From positions 19,243,260 to 19,307,259 of the forward strand of contig CM042087.1 in NCBI GenBank assembly GCA_023512835.1: a DNA stretch of 64,000 nucleotides. Reading direction: 5' to 3'. The stretch is from Taxillus chinensis (Eukaryota > Streptophyta > Magnoliopsida > Santalales > Loranthaceae). Each line of letters begins with the position of its first letter. Within the stretch, counting starts at the first letter, position 1. A program made the position numbers and the translations under genes. This document shows, in pieces, positions 20,458-32,354 of this stretch. The notes below the pieces were generated by a model. That model did no database searches. It saw nothing but the letters and a program-made list of their open reading frames with translations, and was not told where the DNA came from.

Positions 20458-21198
20458 TGTTGTACCCCATTTTGACCGGGTTAGATCGCAATCGTACTTG
20501 GCGAAGGACCACTAAATGATAGAGGATGACATTCGGAGAACAATGCACTTGACCACACTTGATTCCGAGGAGAAATGAAATGATTATGACAAAAGTACCA
20601 AGTTGAATTGGACAACCAGTGGGCAGCCCGCTATTTTATTAATAACTTCCCCGATACTTGTCGTAATCCAACAAAGTCAATTGCATTGATTAGATAACAT
20701 CTTTATCTATCATTTCCAATTGGTTTGAGAATATTCCGGGTTGTATTCAATTAGTTATGATTTTTCAAAGTTGGCAACCAAACCTTGTATAAATTTGGGG
20801 GAGGCAGCTAGTGCGCAGCGAACTATTTTGCCAATAACTTTCTCAATACTTATTGGATCTGAATAAAGTCAATTTAATTAGTTATATAAAATCTTTATCT
20901 ATCATCTCCAACTGGTTTGAGGGTAATCCGAGTTCTGTGCAATTAACTATGAATTTTTGAATCGGACGGGCAGAATGCTCACTTTATCATGTAACTCTGA
21001 GTGGTATTTCCCATTTTTCTCCTAAATGGATGATCCTTTTGGAGTGATTCCACTTTCAGAAGATAGATAACAGAATTTCGAGCAAAACAAGACCAATTTG
21101 GCCCTAATTCGAGCTCTGCGGAGAAAGTTATGAATTCTTGAAGTTACCCCATAAATCTGTCAATTTTCCACGAATTTTGGTTCTTCATATGCATGTTT

Positions 21199-21242
21199 GT
21201 CCCACATTGCTAGTTTTGCTTCTACTTCGCCCAGTATATATA
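21199..21242 (+). promoter_or_regulatory. snRNA-type USE-like element plus TATA inside the LTR
   Basis: GTCCCACATTG (21199-21209) differs at one position from the plant U-snRNA upstream sequence element RTCCCACATCG. A TATATATA run begins 25 bases after it. That spacing is close to the plant pol II snRNA layout. The pair is kept in the other copy (62669-62679 and 62636-62644, minus strand). The match is suggestive, not proof of function. Confidence 0.45.
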
Positions 21243-21339
21243 CAAAGACACTCTCCTTACACAACAAGTGAGAACAAGAGAGGCTTAAGGAAGCCCAAGT
21301 AGAGGCGCCACGTGGCGACCAAGCCCACACACGGAAATT

Positions 21340-21870
21340 TTTGGGGAAACCCAAATCCGGTGGTCAAACTTGGTCAAATCCGGACTAAGCTCAAATCCGG
21401 CGGTCAAACTTGGTCAAATCCGGGCTAAGCCCGTTGATGCGGACTAAGCCCAAATCCGGCAGTCAAACATGGTCAAATCCGTACTAAGCCCAAATTCGGT
21501 GGTCAAACTTGGTCAAATTCGGGCTAAGCCCACTAGTCCAGAATAAGCCCAGATTCGGCGGTCAAACTTGATCAAATGTGGAGTAAGAAATCCGGGCTAA
21601 CCATTCACATGGATAAGGAATTAGCACTGATATGGAGTAAGGAAATTAGCGCTGACAAATCCGGGCTAAACCCACTAATGCTGAATAAGGACTCATTGAT
21701 GCTGAATAAGGACCATTGATGTGGAATAAGCCTATTGATGCGGAATAAGCCCAAATCCGGTGGTCAAACTTAGTCAAATCCGGGCTAAGCCCACAGGTGC
21801 TGAATAAGGACCTGCTGATGCTGAATAAGGACCTGCTAATGCAGAATAAGGACCCATTGGTCCGGAAATC
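21340..21870 (+). repeat. U3 tandem repeats: CCGG.GGTCAAACTTGGTCAAATCCGG and GAATAAGG words
   Basis: Irregular tandem copies of a unit of roughly 40-50 bases containing AAATCCGG, GGTCAAACTTGGTCAAATCC and GCTAAGCCC, turning into GATGCTGAATAAGGACC words on the right. The same array, longer, is in the copy at 61680-62530. Confidence 0.9.
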
Positions 21871-23584
21871 ACCTAAATAATTCGAAAAAACTCCAAAATA
21901 ACTCTTTCACAAATTCTGGAAAGAGCTTTAAAGCATCGGAACTTTGAAAAGGCCAGAAAAATCCTTTTAATGCATTAATTGCGATCAGCATCTTGGGGAC
22001 TCCATTTTTAAGCATAGGGACAGGGAGCCTCCGTAATTAAATTCCTCGGGATATCACAGTTGACCCCTAGGGACTGCATAACCATTAATTCCCAACAGCA
22101 TTAATACCCCGTAGATTTATCCAGCCCTTACCCACCAAGGCGTCCAGATACAGCAGAGAAATAAATAATCCCAAGTGATTTATTTATTTTTAGGCATCAA
22201 GACTCTCTTTTTCAAAACATGGGAATAGGAAACCATAATTAAGCCCTCGGGACACTGCAATTGACTCTTTGGAAATTATAAAGAGTGCAATTAATGCACC
22301 AACGGATACTTCCCCTAAAATACCTATAAATAGGCCATCTAGTGGGAACATCACGAGGATCAAGTATCAAAAGGGGGATCACGTATTACAGCATACTATT
22401 CAGAGAGAGGAATTTCTGGCTGCATTTCTTAGAGATAAAAAATCAAAGAAGATTTTTATCAGAGGAAAAAAAGAGAGCTTGCTGGACGGGATTGTGAGAG
22501 AGAAAATCAGAGAGAAAGTTCTGAGAATTTCTAAAGGCAGAAATAATTCATTTTGGGAGAAAAGCACCCAAATCTCTCCTATTTTTGGTAGAAAGAGCTA
22601 CGACTGAAGGAAATACACTGAATCAAGGAGGAAAATTTCTTTTACTAATCATTGTGTTTTCAGGGATCACTTGGAGGAAAGAGGAGCCAATGTCTGCATC
22701 ATCTTAATTTCTCCAGGTTTCCTGCTTTACTTTTGTTTATTTATTAAATTATTCTTTTTTTAAAATTTCTTTCTCTGTGTTGTTTTCAAACATAAAACCC
22801 AAAAACTTCTCTATTTATTTTAATTATTTCTCAAAGTTTAAAAAACGAAAATACAAACAAACATCTTGCATCTTTTTTTTTCTTCCTTTATTATTTTCAA
22901 AAAATAATAAAATGTAAAAACACAAAAACTTAATTCTTTTCTAGAAAATTTAAACAAGGCCTAGGCAGTCATGAGGATTGAGCCCTAGATGTTCATATCC
23001 TAGTCTGCCTGGGCCAATATTAATTGTGGCAGTATTTCCATTTGAATTCAAATTGTTTTCATTTTCTTTTCTAAAAAGGAAAGTTTACTTTTGTTTTCCT
23101 AAAAAATGCAATACTGTCACATGGGCCTAGATCCCACATCCTTTTTTCTAAAATTAGAATGTCCCCTCTTTTATTTTATTAAAATCTCTTTTGTTGTTCT
23201 AAGGCCTAGATCCTAAAATCTTTCTTTTTCTTAAAATTAAAAATACAAAAAAAACTCTTTTTTGAATAAATAATACAACAAGCAAACACCCATAGATCAA
23301 GACTAGGTACCAATTGTGGGTGTTGTGGGGGTGCAAGAGTTTTTCTTCCTTCCCCACACGTAACCGACTCCTGAACCTAATTTTCTGGAACCGTAGACCT
23401 TTTATTTTTCTTGGTGCCCAATCACACCTTTAATTTGTTTGGTAGCGACTGCTTTTTTCTTTTCTTTAATGGTTTGTGCGAGCCTTGTGCAGGGATGACT
23501 CTAGGATCAACAAAATGAACTAGCATGGAGTCCTTTTGCAAAAGCCAGCAACGAGCCCGGTCAAAAACGGGTGATGACAATAGG

Positions 23585-24943
23585 GACCTGTGGAGCTGCT
23601 CCTGCATCGGAGTCACTGGCTGCAGCAGCAAGGGTTTCTTCTTCTTCTGCTACCTCTTCCACAACATTTGGCACCATCTCAACATCATGAGAAGTAGATG
23701 CGGCTATTCAGCCATGATGGGAGATGGGACAGCAATGGACACGGCTTCCACTAGGTTTTTCCTCACTAGACCCTGTTCAACCAACCAGCTAATAGATGGT
23801 CTCTATCCACCATCTACTTTCCGAAGGCTATCCAAGCCTTCCTCGGTGCTTTGGGGGTCATATGTGCCTTTGCATATTCAACATAAAACTGTTCAAGCTC
23901 AGACTCCCTGAGAGAGCTTAATAGAACAGGTGTCGTACGCCTATCCTCTGGGGTTTCCTGTGCTGGTGTCTGCCCTCCATCTGTAGGCTTTCTAACTTCT
24001 GCAGCATCCCTGGGCAGCTCGGTAGGAGGGGCCTCCTCAGGTGTAGAATCAGTGGGGAGATGAGTTTTGGCAATGTTCTCCACTACTCCAGCTATATGTG
24101 CCGTTGCGGCGGACGCAGAGGAACCCGAGAAGTCTGTGGAATAGGTGCCGGTGGCCTTGGAACACGGACTGGTGCTCTCACTGAACTGGAAGTATCTTCT
24201 GCAAGACTCCTCGCACTCGACCCGGTCTTCTTCAGTGGCTTGATCTCGAGCCGGCCGTCTTCGTAGAAGCTCTTAAATATATATTTGGCCGACAGGGGTA
24301 CCGCGGGTTGGTGGTTGAAAACATCAAGACGAAGGTACCTCAAAACTTTGGTCAGCACCAGACCAAAGTGATCCTTCTTAGACTTGATCATGTTGAGTAT
24401 CTGAGCTCCCCAGTCAATCTTTCTGTCCTGTAGTACACTACACATGATCTTCATCTGCTCATGACTTGCAGAGTCATGAGTTGTCTTCTTGCACATCAGG
24501 CACTATCCGATGACTATAAGAGTTGCCAGTGCTTGACTGGAGAACACAAGCTTCAGGGCGCCCCATCCTTTCTTTCCGGAATCAGAATACCCCAGAAATG
24601 ACTTACATTCTTCTCTGGAGAGACTAGATAAGGGATCAAAGTTACCTTTAGGGAGTAGTAATGCATTGCAAAGTGTTTCGGCTGAGACTCGAATCTTCAC
24701 TCCTTGTACTGTTCTCACAATGTCATCTCCAGCGATTGCCAAGGTCTCATAAAATTTTGAGACGTCTTCTACCGGCATGTCTTGCATCCCCGAACAGACA
24801 GATGCAATCCCAGATTGATCGAGGCGATTTCTGAACTCTCCCAGCCAGCTAACCTTTGCGTCGCCGATTGTTTCCCAATCGATGATAAACCCCAGGACGA
24901 TGCTGTGTAGATCGTCGGCCATTGATGAGCTTGGACCTGCCAT
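23585..24943 (-). pseudogene. el.1 third ORF, N-terminal half (plant transposon-type domain)
   Basis: Start chosen at Met 24943 (MAGPSSSMADDLHS), since upstream codons are low-complexity Ser/Leu. The frame runs through a stop at 24503 to 24092, with VKIRVSAETLCNALLLPKGN and MKIMCSVLQDRKIDWGAQIL blocks that align by eye with the el.3 third ORF. A frameshift near 24090 leads to a Pro/Glu/Thr-rich linker and an acidic run before the solo LTR. The domain resembles what databases often call 'putative plant transposon protein', but I could not test this. It lies after pol, where SIRE-type copia elements carry an env-like ORF. Confidence 0.72.
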
Positions 24944-26878
24944 AGAGGTTATAAAAAGAGAAAGAGACACTCGTAGAGAGAGATTGTAAGGTTCGAAGGT
25001 GGTCAGAGGAGAGAGAAAGAGAGAAAGAACAAGAATCGAAGAGAGAGAGAGAGAGAAGGAGCGCTTAGGGTAAGGGTTCGAATGTGAAAACAAACAACGT
25101 ACCTCTGGGCTCCGTCTCTATCAGTGACTTATATATGAGGTGAGAAGCATACCGTAGAAGTCACACAGTTTGTCGGTTAGTCTTCAGGTCCGCGTCCTTT
25201 TCCTTGACCCATCTCTTCATCTTCTGGATCCACCCGTTGGAGTACTCAAGCAATAAGTCCACGTCACTCCTTAAGTCGGTATGTTTTGGATTTTCAGTGC
25301 ACAGTGACGTGCTGATGTGTCTGCAATGCTTGAGTAATGAGGAAACTGAATCCGTCTCGCTTCGACCCTTTGGACTGCAACTCTACGAAGCTGCATTTAG
25401 GATGCTTCAAGGCTTCGACCTTCGAGGCTTCGAAGCAGTAGTCTTCGAGATAGTAGTTCTTCGATGTAGTTTGCTTCGAGGTCGACTACGGATTCAGCAA
25501 CAGGTGGATTTCTCTAGACTTGTTCAACACTTAACAACACACATGTGATGCATATGATAATTCACATAATATTATGCATGATGAACAATGTTGTGAGTGG
25601 AATTGAAATTACGTGCCCAGAACTTGATTTCTTTCAACCGTAATACCTGGTTTACATGTATGGTTGTTGCATCACTACCATTTACCTTAGAAATGACTAA
25701 GTACTTCATCACACTACATCTTGTGCCAGAAAATGATCACTATGTTAACATAGCATCCAGTAAACCGTGGTTTATTAAATGCAACAACCCAGTCATAACA
25801 TCAATAGTCATCTCACATATTAGCAAAACTCACTCAGTGAAGGCCTCACCCTCTCACTCTCGGATCAGCATGTGAGTATGATTTAGGAACTAGAATTACA
25901 CTGTTTGGTATACTCATGGTCAACCGAATCTTACCACAACCCTGAGCCAACAATGATTTTCAGTTCAGCATAGATGACTTGAGAGACAAGATGGCCCTAT
26001 TGAGAATCAGAACACACACTCTATCATTGTCTAATTTATAACATAGTATAGGTGGAGTTTGGAGTTTGATCATGCAGGTTGTCTGTGTGAGTTGTCTCTT
26101 CTCTTTTGTAGAGCAACAATTTTCAGTGCTTATTCATGAGCCCTTTTACATGGACAGAGCTCAACACAGTATCTTTTTGAATCACGGGATCATACAATCT
26201 GACCTCCAACTATTACTCTAATAAAGACACAATCGAGGGGAATAGTGAGGACTCCCCCTAAGATAGGCAGTCAATTTATTGTCTATTATCATTTTGCCTT
26301 TTCCACCTTGCCTTTTTCTAGTGAAAGGTAGTGGCTCTTTTTAAGTAATAGGCTTTTTATAATTCTCAAATACTACAGTCTCAGTCATCCTTTGACCATT
26401 AAATCATTGAGGATCCTTTCCGTGCAAGGCAACAATACCATGAGATACAACAGTTCCTACTAGTTAATGAATGCAATGCCACACAAGTGATATTCACTCA
26501 GAATGAAAATGACAAGTAATAGGAATATCATTTAATTTAAACATAAAGGGAATTGCACTCATTTCACTCAAGACTTGAGGATTCATGACAGGTTGCACAA
26601 AAGTCTTGAACCAGGTTCAGAGGTGGCAAGTTTCATCCATGTGATTTCTCAATTTCCCGCAGTAGACATGCATGAATCACACTTAGTCACTACTAATTTT
26701 CATGGAGACATAAATAGTCATTAACAGTGTCATACTTATGTTCATGCACAGATAATTAGGTTTAAATGAAACACAATACATGCTGTGAGACTTATGAATT
26801 TAAATCTAACATGCCAAGTTTTGTCAGAAGTTCATTGAACTTGGCTTCTTGTAGTGGTTTGGTGAATATGTCGGCAAG
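24944..26878 (-). other. Spacer between el.1 pol and third ORF
   Basis: About 1.9 kb without a convincing protein. It contains TTCGACC/CTTCGAGG words (25370-25500) like those of the el.1 LTR, and a purine run on the minus strand (CTTAGGGGGAGT, near 26250-26262) that could be an internal polypurine tract. A GA-rich segment near 25000-25060 precedes the third-ORF start. Confidence 0.5.
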
Positions 26879-28156
26879 CTAGTCATCAATGAATATATAC
26901 TCCAGGGAAATGTCTTTCTTCAGCACATGGTCACATATGAAGTGATGTCTGACTTCAATGTGCTTGGTTTTGGGATGCATAACAGGATTGTTGGAGATCG
27001 CAATGGCGCATGTATTATCATAGTACAGAGGCACAACCTTCAGGTTAAACCCATAGTCAGAAAGTTGACTGGCCATCCAAAGCAACCGAGCACAACATCT
27101 TCTGCAGAACAATATATTCAGCCCAGGTATGGAGGTTGAAACTGAATTCTGTTTCTTGCTAAACCAGGATACAAGTCTGTTGCCAAGAAGTTGGCATGTT
27201 CCACTTGTGCTCTTCCTATCAATCCTGCAGCTGGCAAAGTCTGCATCTGAATATCCTCTCAGTTTGAAATCAGACTCTCTTGGATACCATAGTCCCAAAT
27301 TTTCAGTTCCCTTCAGATACCGCATAATCTTCTTGACATGAGACAAGTGGGATTCCTTGGGATTAGCTTGGTATCTGGCACAGATGTATGTTGCAAACAT
27401 TATGTCAGGTCTGCTTGCTGTCAAGTACAGCAAGGATCCAATCATGCTTCTGTATTCTGAGATATCCACTTCCTTGCCTGCTTCATCCATATCCAGTTTG
27501 GTGTTTGTAGGAATAGGAGTTTTCATGTGAGTCAAATCAGTCATCTTAAACTTCTTTAGTATCTCCTTGGTGTATTTGGTTTGACTGATAAAAATCCCAT
27601 CCTCCAACTGCTTGACCTCCAATCTAAGGAAGAATGAGAGTTCTCCCATCATACTCATCTCATATTCACTTTTCATTAGATGGGAGAAGTCTTCACTTTG
27701 CTTTTTGTCCCTTAATCTAAAGATGATGTCATCCACATAAATTTGGACTATCAAGGGTGATCCTTTTCCTTCCTTGAGAAACAATGTGGGGTCAATTTTG
27801 CCTTTTCTGAACTTTTTCTTGATCAAAAACTCTGATAATGTTTCATACCACGCTCTGGGAGCTTGTTTTAGTCCATATAGAGCCTTCTTCAATTTGTATA
27901 CCTTGTGCTCTTGATTTGGCTCTTGAAATCCGGGTGGTTGTTCAATATAGACTTCTTCTTGGAGGTCTCCCTTCAAGAAAGCACTCTTGACATCCATCTG
28001 ATAAACTTTGAAGTCCTTGAATGCTGCATATGCTAAGAACATGCGGATGGCCTCCGGCCTAAGAACCGGTGCAAAGGTTTCATCATAGTTGATTCCTTCT
28101 TCTTGTCTGTATCCTTTTGCAACCAGTCTGGCCTTGTTTCTGAAAATCCATTTCAT
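26879..28156 (-). pseudogene. el.1 copia reverse transcriptase-RNase H
   Basis: An uninterrupted 425-codon stretch. RT blocks in order: [25 protein letters not shown], the first catalytic Asp in [28 protein letters not shown], the second pair in QIYVDDIIF, then [13 protein letters not shown]. RNase [20 protein letters not shown], a damaged stretch ([14 protein letters not shown], where S-T-A-E-A-E-Y is usual), and [13 protein letters not shown]. The family wording matches the SIRE/Maximus branch of Ty1/copia. The RT is intact, while the RNase H centre has a local frame disturbance near 27100. It lies in the normal copia order after integrase. Confidence 0.93.
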
Positions 28157-29874
28157 GCCAATGACTTGCTATGATCTAGGTCTATTGACCAACTCCCATA
28201 CTTTCTGTCTTTTGAACTGATTTAATTCTTCTTGCAACGCGTCAATCCAATAGTGATCCTGGACTGCATTATCAATTGATTTTGGCTCCACTTGTGATAG
28301 GAAACACATATAAAGATTTTCATGGAGTGTGGCAGCCCTTGTTTTAACTCGTGCAGCAGGATCTCCTATTATCGTTGGAAGGGTGGTCCTTTAACCTTCT
28401 CCTTGCCTTTGGAAGGTCTTCTCTTTCTTCATGATGAATGCCCAATTGCTCAATGTCAGGTTCTTGGGCTAGTGGAAGTGGCAGAGACTGAGCAGGTTGA
28501 GTGTAAAGGTCATGATTTTCTGCTAATTTTTGACTTGGTTCTGCAAAGAACCGGTTCAGCTCTTTGTTCATCAAGGTTCAGGTGCATCTTCCATTGGTTT
28601 GTTGTAGTAGGGTTATCTCGTGACTTGGTCTTCTACAATGATAGTGTCCTTGCACTTCATTTACATTTTGATCTCCTTTCTGCATTCCATGATTAATCTC
28701 ATCAAAAGAAACATGAATAGACTCTTCAATAACTTTAGTCCTTCTATTAAACACACGATAAGCCTTGCTAGTCATGGAATATCCAATGACATATCCATCA
28801 TCTGATTTGGCATCAAACTTATTCAAGTAATCCTTGCCATTGTTCAGAATGTAGCAAGTACACCCGAAGATCCTTAGGTGACCAATGTTTGGTCTCCTTC
28901 CCTTCCATAACTCATAAGGTGTTTTTATGGCTCATTTGTTAATTAGAGTTCTATTTTGTACATAACAAGCAGTGGCAACAGCTTTAGCCCATAGGGATTT
29001 TGGGAACTGAGCTCCTGTCAACATGGTTCTAGCTGCTTCAACTAATGTACGATTCTTTCTTTCAGCCACTCCATTTTGTTGTAGAGTTCTTGGTGATGAG
29101 AAATTATGCTAGATACTATGTTCAGTACAAAACTCTAACATATCAGTAAATTCAAATTCCTTGCCATGATCGCTGCGAATGCACTTAATATAAAGACTCT
29201 TAACATTAGTGACCCAATTTAAGAGTTCAATAAGATTCTCAAATGTTTCAGTTTTCTTTCTGAGAAACATGACCCATGTGTATTTGGTATAGTCATCTAC
29301 TACTCGCAAGAAAGTATCGTGCACCGGATAACGAAGACATATTAATTGGTCCACATAGGTCCATGTGCAGAAGTACAAGTGGTTGTGTGATTGAGGTTTT
29401 ATCTACACTCTTAAAGGAATGTTTAACCTACTTACCCAGCTGACAAACCCTACAAGGGTGTTCTTTCTCATAAACATGCTTGGGTAAGCCCTCAACCAAA
29501 TCAAGAGATGCCAGTTTAGACATAGTCTTAAAGTTAAAATGGCCAAATCTCTTGTGCCACAACCAACTAATGTCAGGTGAAGCTTTGGACAGAAAACAAA
29601 TTGGCTTAGTAGATTGAGCATTACCAAAGACCAACTTGTAGACATTGCCTTGTCTATGCCTATTCAGCTTCACCTCTTTGGAGACAGGGTCCCTAACTGT
29701 GCAGGTGTGTTTAGTGAACAAAACTTCATAACCCTTGTCACACAATTGACTTATGCTCAATAGGTTATGTTTAAGACCTTGAACAATAGATACATTCTGA
29801 ATTGAAACAAAACCATTAAAGAGAGTACCCTTACCAACAATCTTACCCTTTTTATTGTCCCGAGCCTGTGTCAA
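28157..29874 (-). pseudogene. el.1 copia integrase (with GAG-pre-integrase zinc region)
   Basis: The 5' part (29428-29874) reads SIVQGLKHNLLSISQLCDKGY, then SWLWHKRFGHFNFKTM and PCRVCQLGK, giving the HHCC zinc domain. The core (29109-29378) has Asp in RVVDDYTKYTWV and Asp in CIRSDHGKEF. The Glu region lies in another frame near 29040-29100. The C-terminal part (DAKSDDGYVIGYSMTSKAYRVFNRRT) is at 28700-28826. Several frameshifts and stops show that it is dead. Integrase before RT identifies Ty1/copia. Confidence 0.9.
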
Positions 29875-32312
29875 GATTGCTGGAATTGATTTTTTTTCCC
29901 GGGGGGTTGTCCGGTGCGTTGTCCCCCCCCCCCACAGATGAAACTAAGTCAACCTCCCTTACCTCACTCAATAGAGAGGCATAAAAAACAAATTTAGGTG
30001 ATCCAAAATTAGACAAGTTAGCAAGGTGATCCTTGGAGTACATGACCCCCCCCCCACAAAAACCCCCCCCGCCTCGTTCTCAAGATACCAGGCAGAATCT
30101 TCGGATAGGAGAGGTGTCCAACTTCCCAATAGATGGGGCATATGACAGGTTTGGGTTGGACACACTGTGTCAAGGGTTTGGTTGGAGTGTTAAGAGGCTT
30201 CCTAGGTTCTCTCACATATCTCAAACCTTTCTTAACTCTACCACCCAGGACAAACTTAGGATGGGAGGAAACAGCCTTGCTGGATGAACCAGTTTCAAAC
30301 ATAGTAGTATGTCTACTTGGGTTTGTCTCCGGAATTACTACACCCTTACCCTTATATTGGGATGTAGAGGACAGGTTTACTAAAGGTTCAGCTTTCAGTT
30401 CTATCTTAGCAACTGCTGCATCACTGTCCTGAGATGCAACAGGACCCATCACTTTTAGCTTGGGTGTTACAAGTTTGGGTGGACAAGTAACAGCCATGTT
30501 TACCTCCTTTCCACAATCAAGAAGCACACTACCAGTAGGAACAAAGCCAGCAAGACACTTGGTCTGCACAGGGTAAGTCTGGGCCTTGGCTATTTGGTCT
30601 TTAGAGAAACCTAGACCAAAGGCTAGACCTTTAACATCTGGAGTGGTCCTAAAGTGAGCTGCAGTTTCAGCAGAATCTTGCCACTTTTTACTGATTTGTC
30701 TTTCTTTTTCCAGTTTTGCTTTGGTTTCAGCTAGTTCCTTTTCAAGCCTATCGATGTCTTTATTAGCCATTTTTAGTTGTCCAGCTTTGTCCAAAAGATC
30801 ATCGTGTGTGCTTCTCATCTCACTCACTTCAGCTCTTAATCTTCTCTCTGTTCTTTCATAATCATCTATAGAGTTTCTATATTCACATGAAAGTTGTTCC
30901 AATTTAGAATAATATCTTTTTTTGTCAGCTTTCATAGGAAGAAATTGTTCATCTATGTCTTTTAGAGCTCTATAGGCATCTTCATATTCAATGTAGAGCT
31001 GTTCGTAGGTTCTTACCTTGAGGGGAGGTGAGTTGTCAGCCATGAAGCAGATAAGACCCTTTTCTTTCTTCTCTTCATCAGAAGATTCTTCTTCCTCCTT
31101 AGTTTCGCTGTTGAACTTGTTAGTGACAAGAGCCTTCTTCCTCCTGTCATCCTTCCTGCTTGAGGAGCCTTTGGTCTTCTTCTTTTGCTCAGTTGCCTCC
31201 TTTTTCTTCCTCTTCAGCTTATAACAGTCGGCAGCAAAGTGGCCGGGCTTGTTGCAGTGATAATACTGCAACTTCTCCTTATCCTTTCCCTTAGAGAAGG
31301 ATGAGGGTGACTGCCTTGCTTTCCTTCTGTAGTTCCCCTTCTCTTAGCAGGTTTCTTGATAAAAAATGCCACCTCTTGATCTCGAGGCACTATTTGAGTC
31401 AAGCTCTTGACTTTCATCTTCTTCTTCTTGGAAGATAATTCCTTTGATTCACGATCGCCTTAAAGGCAACAGACTTCTCCTTTTTCTTGGAAGGGTTCTC
31501 AAATGCCTCAAGTTCTTATTTTTGCATCTCAAACGTCTTGAGATCCCCATAAAGTGCTTCCAAGGCACAAGTCTTCCATTCCTTGACTAACGGATGGCTG
31601 ATGTCTTTATCGGCGGTCTCAAGGGTAAAGATCTCGAAACTTGTCATTCTTGTCCTTTCCGAGAGATCTCAACATTGTAAGTCTTCATCCGTTGAATCAG
31701 ACACCGTGAACCTTTTATAAATGCCCCGTCCAGTGACTCCTTTGGTTCACATATGAAGGCTTCATACTCTTACTTGAGCATGGAGATCTTGTTGTCTTGT
31801 ATCTGTTCATCTCCTTCATAGATGAGACAGAGCTTGTCCTATACCTCCTTAGTAGTCTCAAGATCCTGCACATCCGTTAACATGTCATCGTCGAGTGCAG
31901 AGAAAAGTATGGCTTTTGCCTTCAAGCCGAGCTTTATGTTCCTCTGCTCCACCTTAGACCAACTATCTGGGTCTTTTCTCATTAACCGACCTCTCTATAT
32001 ACTCTTTGGGGTGAAAGGTCCGTTCTTTATTGTTTCCCAGAGAAAGGTGTCAAGCATGTCTAGGTGTGCTCTCATTCTTGCTTTCCATTTGGAAAAATGT
32101 GCGGGTGTGCACATAGGTACTTGGGAGGATGAGCCAGGCAGAACGTCATAGAAGTCTTCTTGTTCTTTCTTGTTGCTGCTAGTACTCGGTTCTTCCCGCT
32201 CCTGGTCTCCAGTCACTCCTTCTTCTAGAGCACGACTGGCTTCAAGTTCCTCAATAGGAACTGGAGCTTGCTCGGGAGCTGGAGCTGCACTACTGGAATC
32301 CATGTCGGCCAT
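29875..32312 (-). pseudogene. el.1 gag-protease
   Basis: Gag begins at Met 32312 (MADMDSSSAAPAPEQ) with the nucleocapsid-like block HFSKWKARMRAHLDMLD, then breaks up. From 31271 one frame gives a zinc knuckle (HCNKPGHFAADC) whose first Cys reads Tyr, a lysine-rich stretch, and a long coiled coil (ERTERRLRAEVSEMRS, RLEKELAETKAKLEKERQ). The protease region near 30040-30080 is ruined by runs of G on this strand, so the expected D-S-G block cannot be read; flanking words WYLE and DHLANLSNFG mark its place. It follows a primer binding site complementary to initiator tRNA-Met. Confidence 0.88.
29885..30072. other. Abnormal C/G homopolymer cluster
   Basis: Runs TTTTTTTTCCCGGGGGG, a C run of 10 or more near 29924-29934, and two C runs near 30047-30072 sit in otherwise ordinary coding sequence, exactly at the protease of el.1. 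They have no counterpart in related elements and look like base-calling or assembly damage. Confidence 0.6.
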
Positions 32313-32338
32313 TTAGGGATCTCTACGGAGTTGTAGAA

Positions 32339-32353
32339 GCTGCTCGATACCAA
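32339..32353 (-). promoter_or_regulatory. el.1 primer binding site (initiator tRNA-Met)
   Basis: On the minus strand ATTGGTATCGAGCAG follows the LTR end. It matches the usual TGGTATCAGAGC site apart from a two-base swap and one mismatch. This fixes the direction of el.1 and its 5' LTR. Confidence 0.85.
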
Positions 32354-32354
32354 T

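Larger units (their letters stand above)
20453..23584 (+). mobile_element. Solo LTR, TGTTGTACCCCATTTTGACC family (plus)
   Basis: The LTR is 20458-23579 (3,122 bp), flanked by ACAGG and ATAGG, a 5-bp duplication with one difference. TATA is at about 22319-22328 (CCTATAAATAGG). The U3 carries GGTCAAACTTGGTCAAATCC repeats; the 3' part has long AT-rich runs. It splits the el.1 third ORF, and without the LTR and one duplication the reading frame is continuous. The second copy is 60042-63611 in minus orientation. Confidence 0.93.

Noticed and set aside
22269..22607. 112-codon open frame in the solo LTR
   Set aside because: It starts near the LTR's own TATA and lies in its leader. The peptide is Lys/Arg-rich without known motif, and I did not see it conserved in the other copy.
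25204..25548. 114-codon plus-strand open frame
   Set aside because: Antisense to el.1, made up partly of CTTCGACC words from the LTR-type repeats. No start context or domain.
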